Of a stretch of 34,900 nt of DNA, positions 29,863 through 34,900 are shown piece after piece. The first letter of the stretch is position 1. Each line of letters starts with the position of its first letter. The DNA is from CAYLRY01 sp964386535 (GTDB taxonomy: Bacteria; Chloroflexota; Dehalococcoidia; Dehalococcoidales; UBA3254), in assembly GCA_964386535.1 (NCBI GenBank), contig CAYLRY010000033.1, positions 1 through 34,900 on the forward strand, written 5' to 3'. The notes beneath the pieces were generated by a model, which searched no databases, was not told where the DNA came from, and was given only the letters and a program-made list of their open reading frames with translations. The translations under genes were made by a program, and so were the position numbers.

Positions 29863-32646
29863 TTGAATAAATATCTAAAATATCCAGGCCTGATCCTGCT
29901 ATTGGTTTTAACCTGTTTGTTTGCTCTTGTCCCGTCTGCCGTTATTGCCAACGATATTACTCAACCGGAGGAATTCTACGGGAGTGTTACCCTTAATGGA
30001 ATGGCAGCACCCGCAGGAACCTTGATAGTTGCCAAAATTGGCGAAGTTGAACGTGGCCGGTTGACGACCACAGAAGCCGGTCAATATGGTGGTTCGGGAA
30101 CATTCGCCGCCAGGCTGGTCGTCTCCGGTCAACAGGCTGAAATCGGACAAACCATCAATTTTTTTATTAATAATAATAAAGCCAGCCAGACTGCGGTTTT
30201 CACACCGGGCCAGTCCGTACAACTGGCTCTTTCTGCCGAGTTGTATCCGTTAAGTGCAGGCGATGTTCAAATAATCCGGGCGCTGGCTTTTCTTAAGCAG
30301 TCCCAGCAGCCAGATGGCAGCATTGGGGGTTTTGTTGCCTCCTCATGGGCAGTAATGGCTATCTCGGCAGCCGGTCAGGACCCTCATACCTGGTCTACCG
30401 GCAGCAACTCAATTATTACATATTTAAGGGATAATGCCGCTGCCAATCTGGACGGCAACAAAGCTACAGACTGGGAGAGGTCCATACTGGCCATTGTGTC
30501 AGCAGGAGAAAACCCGCGTTCATTTGGCGGCATTGACTATGTCAGTAAACTATTAAGCTTTTTTGATGGTAGCCAGATGGGAGACGCTTCCCTGTTGAAT
30601 GATGATTTTTGGGGTATCCTGGCCCTAAAATCGGTAGGAGAAGGTCAACAGGCCGTGCCAGCTATGGCAACTTTCATTAAAAATAAGCAGAACAGCGATG
30701 GCGGGTGGAGCTGGACTGATGGTGGAAACAGTGATGCGGACAACACCGCGGCCGCAGTATCTGCACTGGTCGCCGCCGGAGAGCCACCTGGCTCTCAGAC
30801 GATTATAAACGCCATAAATTATCTCAAGTCCCAGCAGCAAAATAATGGCGGTTTTGTGTCACAGGGAACGACTAACTCAGCGGTTGACGCCTGGGTAATC
30901 AGGGCTATCAAGGACCTGGGGCTGAGCCCAACAGCGGACCAGTGGCAGAATACAGGTAATAACGCCATAGGACATCTTTTAAGCTTGCAGGATACTGATG
31001 GGGCCTTCAAATGGACGGCGGCGCAAAAAACCAGCCCCGAGTGGATGACAGCCTATGCCATTCCTGCGCTGCTGGGAGCACCGTGGCCTGAAGACACCTG
31101 GCCGCCGGTTATCTCTAATTTAGCACCGGCCCAGAGATCAGTCATTAATACCACCAGCACAGTAATCTCTGCGAGTTATTCAGACACAATTTCGGGCATC
31201 AATCCGGGTACAGCCAGACTGTATCTGGATAATGTTGACATCACCGGAAGCTCTGGAGTAACTCCTGCGGCGATAACTTTCAACGCCGTGAACTTGAATT
31301 CAGGAACTCACTCGGCCAGGGTTAGTGTAAGCGATAAAGCCGGCAATCCGGCCAGCCAAACGTGGAGCTTTCAGGTTATCATCCCTGATGGTGGCGGTGG
31401 CGGTGGTGGGGGGGGAGGAGGAGCCATGCCAGTTTCAACCCCAGCTCCGTTACCACCCGGTACTACCAGCGTTTACCAGGCGGTCCGTAGCGATGGCACT
31501 TTCACCCAGACAATTAATGCCCTATCTCAGGATGGCAAATGTTCTTTATCTATTAACACGGGAACCAGGGGGCTAACCGCTACAGGACAGGCCATAAACC
31601 AGATCTACATATTACCGGTAACAAATCCTCCAGCTCTACCAGCGCAATTAAGCATCATCGGCCTGCCCTACGGCATCGGTCCTGATGGTACAACCTTTGT
31701 TCCGGCGATAATGCTGACTTGCAGTTACGATGATGTCCAGTTACCGGCAGGCGTTGATGAAAACAAGCTAACCATCGCCAGGTGGGATGCTATCACAGGT
31801 AAATGGATAGAACTAGACAGTACGGTTGATGCAGCGGCAAATAAAATCAACGCCGGTATAAGCCATTTTTCAATCTTTGCAATCCTGGCGCATACCCGTC
31901 CCGCAGATTTCACTTTTACCAACCTGTCTGTATCGCCTGCTGAGGTCTACGTAAAAGAACCCGTGAGCGTTACCCTTCAGGTAACTAACGAAGGCGATCT
32001 TTCAGGATCCTGTGAAATAACGTTAAACGTAAATGGAACTGTGGAACTTAAAAAGATGGTTAATCTGACTGGCGGCGAAAGTCAGAAGGTGGCTTTCAAT
32101 ATCGTCCGCGATACGCCCGGAACGTACTCGTTGACGGTTGGCAATCTACAGGGGACCTTTAACGTCAGGAGGCCTCCACTTCCAGCCTCCTTCAGTATTA
32201 GCTCGCTGACCGTCAATCAAACCGAAGCCAGTATTGGAGAGAGCCTGGTGTTTCAGGTAACAGTGACTAACTCCGGTGATCTCAGCGGAACTTACAGGGC
32301 AGTGCTTAAAATAGACAATATGGCGGCGGCAACCAGCGAAGTAAATCTAGCAGGCGGTGAGACTCAGATCATCGTTTTCAATGTTTCCGAAGACAGGCCG
32401 GGCGCACACGTCGCCAGTGTGGACAATCTGTCAATTCCTTTTCTGCTTAAAGAGTTAATATCCCCAACGCCGCCAGCATCTTCAACATCACCGGTATCTT
32501 CAACATCACCGGTATCTTCTCCGCCAGTTACTACACCGCCTCCTTCTGCTCCACTAACCAACTGGATTTTGATCGGCTGCATTATTGGAGGTGTAATAGC
32601 AGCAGGGATACTTATCTTCCTGATTATCTCAAGAAGGCGTAAATAA
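29863..32646 (+). CDS. Membrane-anchored alpha/alpha-toroid (prenyltransferase-like) CARDB surface protein
   Basis: A TTG start at 29863 has GGAGG 10 nt upstream and begins a signal peptide. The 927-aa protein is: a beta domain (about 32-125); an alpha/alpha toroid (about 128-405) with four QxxDG/GG repeats (QQPDGSIGG, QNSDGGWSW, QQNNGGFVS, QDTDGAFKW), as in squalene cyclase and prenyltransferase folds; an Ig-like domain (to ~500); a ten-glycine linker; another beta domain (~535-680); two CARDB repeats (~683-862); a Pro/Ser/Thr linker; a membrane helix and RRRK tail. The toroid is the fold of the N-terminal half of transcobalamin. No catalytic DxDD motif of squalene cyclase is visible, so ligand binding, not catalysis, is more likely. 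It lies 20 nt after the DUF4430 gene. Confidence 0.8.
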   Translation: MNKYLKYPGLILLLVLTCLFALVPSAVIANDITQPEEFYGSVTLNGMAAPAGTLIVAKIGEVERGRLTTTEAGQYGGSGTFAARLVVSGQQAEIGQTINFFINNNKASQTAVFTPGQSVQLALSAELYPLSAGDVQIIRALAFLKQSQQPDGSIGGFVASSWAVMAISAAGQDPHTWSTGSNSIITYLRDNAAANLDGNKATDWERSILAIVSAGENPRSFGGIDYVSKLLSFFDGSQMGDASLLNDDFWGILALKSVGEGQQAVPAMATFIKNKQNSDGGWSWTDGGNSDADNTAAAVSALVAAGEPPGSQTIINAINYLKSQQQNNGGFVSQGTTNSAVDAWVIRAIKDLGLSPTADQWQNTGNNAIGHLLSLQDTDGAFKWTAAQKTSPEWMTAYAIPALLGAPWPEDTWPPVISNLAPAQRSVINTTSTVISASYSDTISGINPGTARLYLDNVDITGSSGVTPAAITFNAVNLNSGTHSARVSVSDKAGNPASQTWSFQVIIPDGGGGGGGGGGGAMPVSTPAPLPPGTTSVYQAVRSDGTFTQTINALSQDGKCSLSINTGTRGLTATGQAINQIYILPVTNPPALPAQLSIIGLPYGIGPDGTTFVPAIMLTCSYDDVQLPAGVDENKLTIARWDAITGKWIELDSTVDAAANKINAGISHFSIFAILAHTRPADFTFTNLSVSPAEVYVKEPVSVTLQVTNEGDLSGSCEITLNVNGTVELKKMVNLTGGESQKVAFNIVRDTPGTYSLTVGNLQGTFNVRRPPLPASFSISSLTVNQTEASIGESLVFQVTVTNSGDLSGTYRAVLKIDNMAAATSEVNLAGGETQIIVFNVSEDRPGAHVASVDNLSIPFLLKELISPTPPASSTSPVSSTSPVSSPPVTTPPPSAPLTNWILIGCIIGGVIAAGILIFLIISRRRK
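31408..31415 (+). repeat. G8 homopolymer in the glycine linker
   Basis: Eight consecutive G inside codons for a ten-glycine linker. Slippage here would shift the frame and remove the CARDB and membrane-anchor part. Confidence 0.5.
32478..32513 (+). repeat. Two 18-bp tandem repeats in the Ser/Pro linker
   Basis: ATCTTCAACATCACCGGT occurs twice head to tail and encodes a repeated SSTSPV unit before the membrane helix; a partial third copy follows. Confidence 0.8.
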
Positions 32647-32649
32647 GAC

Positions 32650-33612
32650 TTGAAGGTACGGCAAATACCGCTGGCTGCAGTCTTCATCCTGGCTGGTATT
32701 CTTGTATTATGTTCTTGTTCCCCTACCAGCCGGGATGCGGCCCAGGTCAATCATATCTCAGTCAGAATAATGGCGACCCGTGACTGCGGACGGGAGTTGT
32801 TATTCGATACTACATTTCCGGTGGATGCGGGAATTACGGCTATGGATGCCTTAAAAAAAGCGGCACAGGTAGAGACCAAATACGGCGGTGGATTTGTCAA
32901 TTCTATTAACGGTTTAAGTTCAGAATATGGCAGCGCCAATTCTAAGAAAAAGGACTGGTTTTTCTATATCAACGGCATTCTCAGCAATGTTGGGGCAGGG
33001 GACTACAAGCTCAGGCAAGGTGATATAGAACACTGGGATTTTCGAGACTGGAGCTATCAACAGTTTGTACCAGCCATTATCGGAAGTTATCCGCAGCCTT
33101 TTCTGAGCGGGTTCACTTCCGAAGCAATACCGACAGTTGTAGCCTGCGAATCCATGTTCCAAAAAGAGGCTGAGTCTCTACAGGATAACCTGAAGCAGGC
33201 AGGCGTTACTCAAATCTCCGCGGTTAGTTCGGAGGCACTGTCCAGGGAGTCCCGAGAGCAAAACAATTTGATTATTATAGCTGGTCTTCAAAATAGCCTT
33301 ATTTCCGAGCTAAACAGCCTGCACAAAAAGTTAGGTTTCTTCGCGTACTCGGAAAATGGAAAAGTGGTTGTGCTGGATGTTGCCGGTAATTTATCCAAAG
33401 AGTACGGCCGGAATTGCGGCTTGATTCAAGCTACACAAAACCCCTGGAACCCTGACGGTATTGGCGCTGGGGAAAGTGCAGTCTGGATGATAACCGGTAC
33501 CGATCCAGGAGGCGTAAGAAGTGCGGTTAGTGCTCTGATAAACAACCGGAATGATCTGGATCAAGCTTTTGCCGTTATAATAAATGAAGGCGCCATCATA
33601 AAGATCCCATGA
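32650..33612 (+). CDS. DUF4430 lipoprotein
   Basis: A TTG start at 32650, three nt after the preceding stop, precedes a lipoprotein signal whose best lipobox is LCSC (Cys23). The DUF4430 domain (about 35-132) contains ITAMDALKKAA, KKDWFFYINGILSNVGAGDYKLRQGD, which is the family pattern of G/W, NG and a GD near the end. Residues about 140-320 form a second alpha/beta domain (NNLIIIAGLQNSLISELN, NPWNPDGIGAGESAVWMITGTDPGGVRSAV), which I recognise only as like periplasmic or surface-layer domains. The stop overlaps the EcfT start (ATGA). It is the likely membrane-tethered ligand receptor of the system. Confidence 0.8.
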   Translation: MKVRQIPLAAVFILAGILVLCSCSPTSRDAAQVNHISVRIMATRDCGRELLFDTTFPVDAGITAMDALKKAAQVETKYGGGFVNSINGLSSEYGSANSKKKDWFFYINGILSNVGAGDYKLRQGDIEHWDFRDWSYQQFVPAIIGSYPQPFLSGFTSEAIPTVVACESMFQKEAESLQDNLKQAGVTQISAVSSEALSRESREQNNLIIIAGLQNSLISELNSLHKKLGFFAYSENGKVVVLDVAGNLSKEYGRNCGLIQATQNPWNPDGIGAGESAVWMITGTDPGGVRSAVSALINNRNDLDQAFAVIINEGAIIKIP

Positions 33613-34538
33613 TGAAAACGCTTCAATATGAGGAAAAAGACACCCCCGTCCACAGTCTGAATCCTGCTGTTAAGCTGGCATGGGCAACTGTATTAATAGT
33701 CCTCTGTCTTATCTTCGATAACCCGCTATACACCCTGGCGTTCATTTTTCCTTTGGTGGCGTTAATAAAGCTGGCAGGAACCTGGCGCCAGTCGATCTCT
33801 ACGCTAAAGCTGAGCCTCTGGCTCGGGCTCAGTATTATTATCATAAACGCACTGATGAGTCATCATGGTATTCACGTTGTGGCCGCAGTACCTTTTAACC
33901 TTCCCGTATTGGGCCGTCCCGTTATTACCCTGGAAGCTATTGCCTTTGGAGCAGAGATGGCCTTAAAGCTAATCGTGATTATGGCCGTTTTTACCTTGAT
34001 TAATTTGACTGTTCATCCTGATGACATCCTGTCACTTTCTCTCAAACTAAAAATTCCTTATAAATCGGTACTGGTGGTATCACTTTCTACCCGGTTTATT
34101 CCCTGTCTGATTGAAGATGTTGAGCGTATCAACCAGGCATATCAGACCAGGGGAGTGAAGCTGGATACAGGCAACTGGTTTGTAAGGCTCAGGAACCGGG
34201 CGCGCATCATCCTGCCTCTTTTAACGAACTCGCTTGACCGCGCAGTGCAGATTGCTGAGGCCATGGAAGCCAGAGCCTTTGGCTCGGGACGGAAGCGCGT
34301 ATTTTTCCATGAGACTAAACTATCCAGTCTGGATTTGATAACGCTGGCAGCAGCTATTATGCCGCTGGTTACAGGTATTATCCTGCGTGCAGGCGGGTAC
34401 GGGACTTTCCAGTTTTTCCCTTCATTTGAGAATCTCTGCTCCGGTATCTCCGGATTGGTTTTCCCCGGAATAGTCAGCCTTTTTCTATTTCTTATCATAC
34501 CCTTCGCCCTTTTAAAAAGGAGGGTTGAATATAATTAA
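33609..34538 (+). CDS. ecfT: ECF transporter transmembrane subunit EcfT
   Basis: The 309-aa membrane protein has the EcfT topology: several helices in the first half, then two coupling helices with the diagnostic Arg motifs, QTRGVKL near residue 178 and AMEARAFG near 217-224. These contact the two ATPases of an energy-coupling factor importer for vitamins or metal ions. Its ATG overlaps the stop of the lipoprotein gene by 4 nt. The ECF module needs an S component for specificity; none is in the window, so it must lie to the right or elsewhere. Confidence 0.92.
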   Translation: MMKTLQYEEKDTPVHSLNPAVKLAWATVLIVLCLIFDNPLYTLAFIFPLVALIKLAGTWRQSISTLKLSLWLGLSIIIINALMSHHGIHVVAAVPFNLPVLGRPVITLEAIAFGAEMALKLIVIMAVFTLINLTVHPDDILSLSLKLKIPYKSVLVVSLSTRFIPCLIEDVERINQAYQTRGVKLDTGNWFVRLRNRARIILPLLTNSLDRAVQIAEAMEARAFGSGRKRVFFHETKLSSLDLITLAAAIMPLVTGIILRAGGYGTFQFFPSFENLCSGISGLVFPGIVSLFLFLIIPFALLKRRVEYN

Positions 34539-34900
34539 GTTCCGGAGATTTAGTTTCACTTATAACGGTGCGGAGAAACCCGCACTGCAAGATATAGACC
34601 TTACCATTGAAGACGGTGAGTTCATTCTAATTACAGGGCCGTCCGGCAGCGGAAAGTCCACACTGGCGCGCTGCTTCAACGGGCTGGTGCCGCACTTTCA
34701 CGGCGGGACCATTAGCGGCTGGGCTGAGGTTCAGGGGATGAACCTCCTGGAGTGTCCACCCAGAGAAATGGCAGCCAGGGTGGGAATGGTTTTCCAGGAT
34801 CCCGAGAACCAGCTCCTGACCACTGATGTTGAGAGGGAAATCGCTTTCGGATTAGAGAATTTGAGCTTCCCCTTGAATCTTATAGCCCGCAGGATAGAGG
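34525..34900 (+). CDS. ecfA: ECF transporter ATP-binding subunit EcfA (partial, runs off window)
   Basis: The frame from 34525 reads FSFTYNGAEKPALQDIDLTI, Walker A GPSGSGKST near residue 36, and the Q-loop region MVFQDPENQLLTTDVEREIAFGLEN, characteristic of EcfA. The start is uncertain: the AGGAGGG site (34518-34524) is too close to the TTG at 34525, and the next in-frame codons at good distance are ATA 34531 and ATT 34534. The gene overlaps ecfT. It ends outside the window, before Walker B. Confidence 0.85.
   Translation, partial: MNIIKFRRFSFTYNGAEKPALQDIDLTIEDGEFILITGPSGSGKSTLARCFNGLVPHFHGGTISGWAEVQGMNLLECPPREMAARVGMVFQDPENQLLTTDVEREIAFGLENLSFPLNLIARRIE

Noticed and set aside
32478..32525. 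CRISPR-like repeats
   Set aside because: Head-to-tail 18-bp repeats without spacers inside a Ser/Pro-coding linker.

Overview
The window is bacterial, with mid-range GC, dense coding on both strands and no tRNA, rRNA or CRISPR array that I can see. The GroEL sequence (for example LGPKGHAVALEKKWGAP near residues 30-46), a GGGGG/CCCCC palindromic intergenic repeat, CARDB and DUF4430 surface proteins and a soluble GAF-PAS kinase together suggest an anaerobic member of the Chloroflexota, perhaps Dehalococcoidia. That placement is inference from remembered families, not from a search.

Layout. 1-865: the 3' end of an Old Yellow Enzyme-type flavin/Fe-S reductase. 933-4617 (minus): an ABC importer (lipoprotein, permease, ATPase) followed by a DUF364 putative metal-chelation protein, preceded by a promoter, a structured leader and an intrinsic terminator (4757-4964). 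5041-5325: a truncated ATPase. 5431-9227: a beta-lactamase-fold hydrolase, an SDR and a duplicated cupin-like protein. 9312-12138: a chromate-type module (iron-sulfur flavoprotein, ChrA, ChrB). 12211-15763: a heterodimeric ABC exporter. 15853-17526: ilvD. 18047-19998: groES-groEL without a CIRCE element.

20174-26751 is a stress locus: two tandem paralogous ~58-aa proteins, two helical proteins, three small zinc-ribbon proteins, Hsp20, a soluble histidine kinase with a PhoB/OmpR-type regulator, and a 276-aa unknown. Two of these small genes lay in stretches with no previously listed gene and were read directly from the sequence (20421-20597 and 21770-21949). A 30-bp element with 11-bp periodicity occurs twice, 26/30 identical, at the two promoter regions of this locus, and looks like the binding site of the response regulator.

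26955-27241 is a broken gene. From 27252 to the right edge is the most interesting region: a winged-helix regulator, then a strongly promoted operon encoding a secreted CARDB-DUF4430 protein, a membrane-anchored alpha/alpha-toroid protein, a DUF4430 lipoprotein, EcfT and the start of an EcfA ATPase. Mammalian transcobalamin and intrinsic factor combine an alpha/alpha barrel with the domain that DUF4430 resembles, so this may be a surface ligand-capture system, possibly for corrinoids, feeding an ECF importer. The regulator gene and the operon share an operator-like sequence over their -10 regions, which points to a local circuit.
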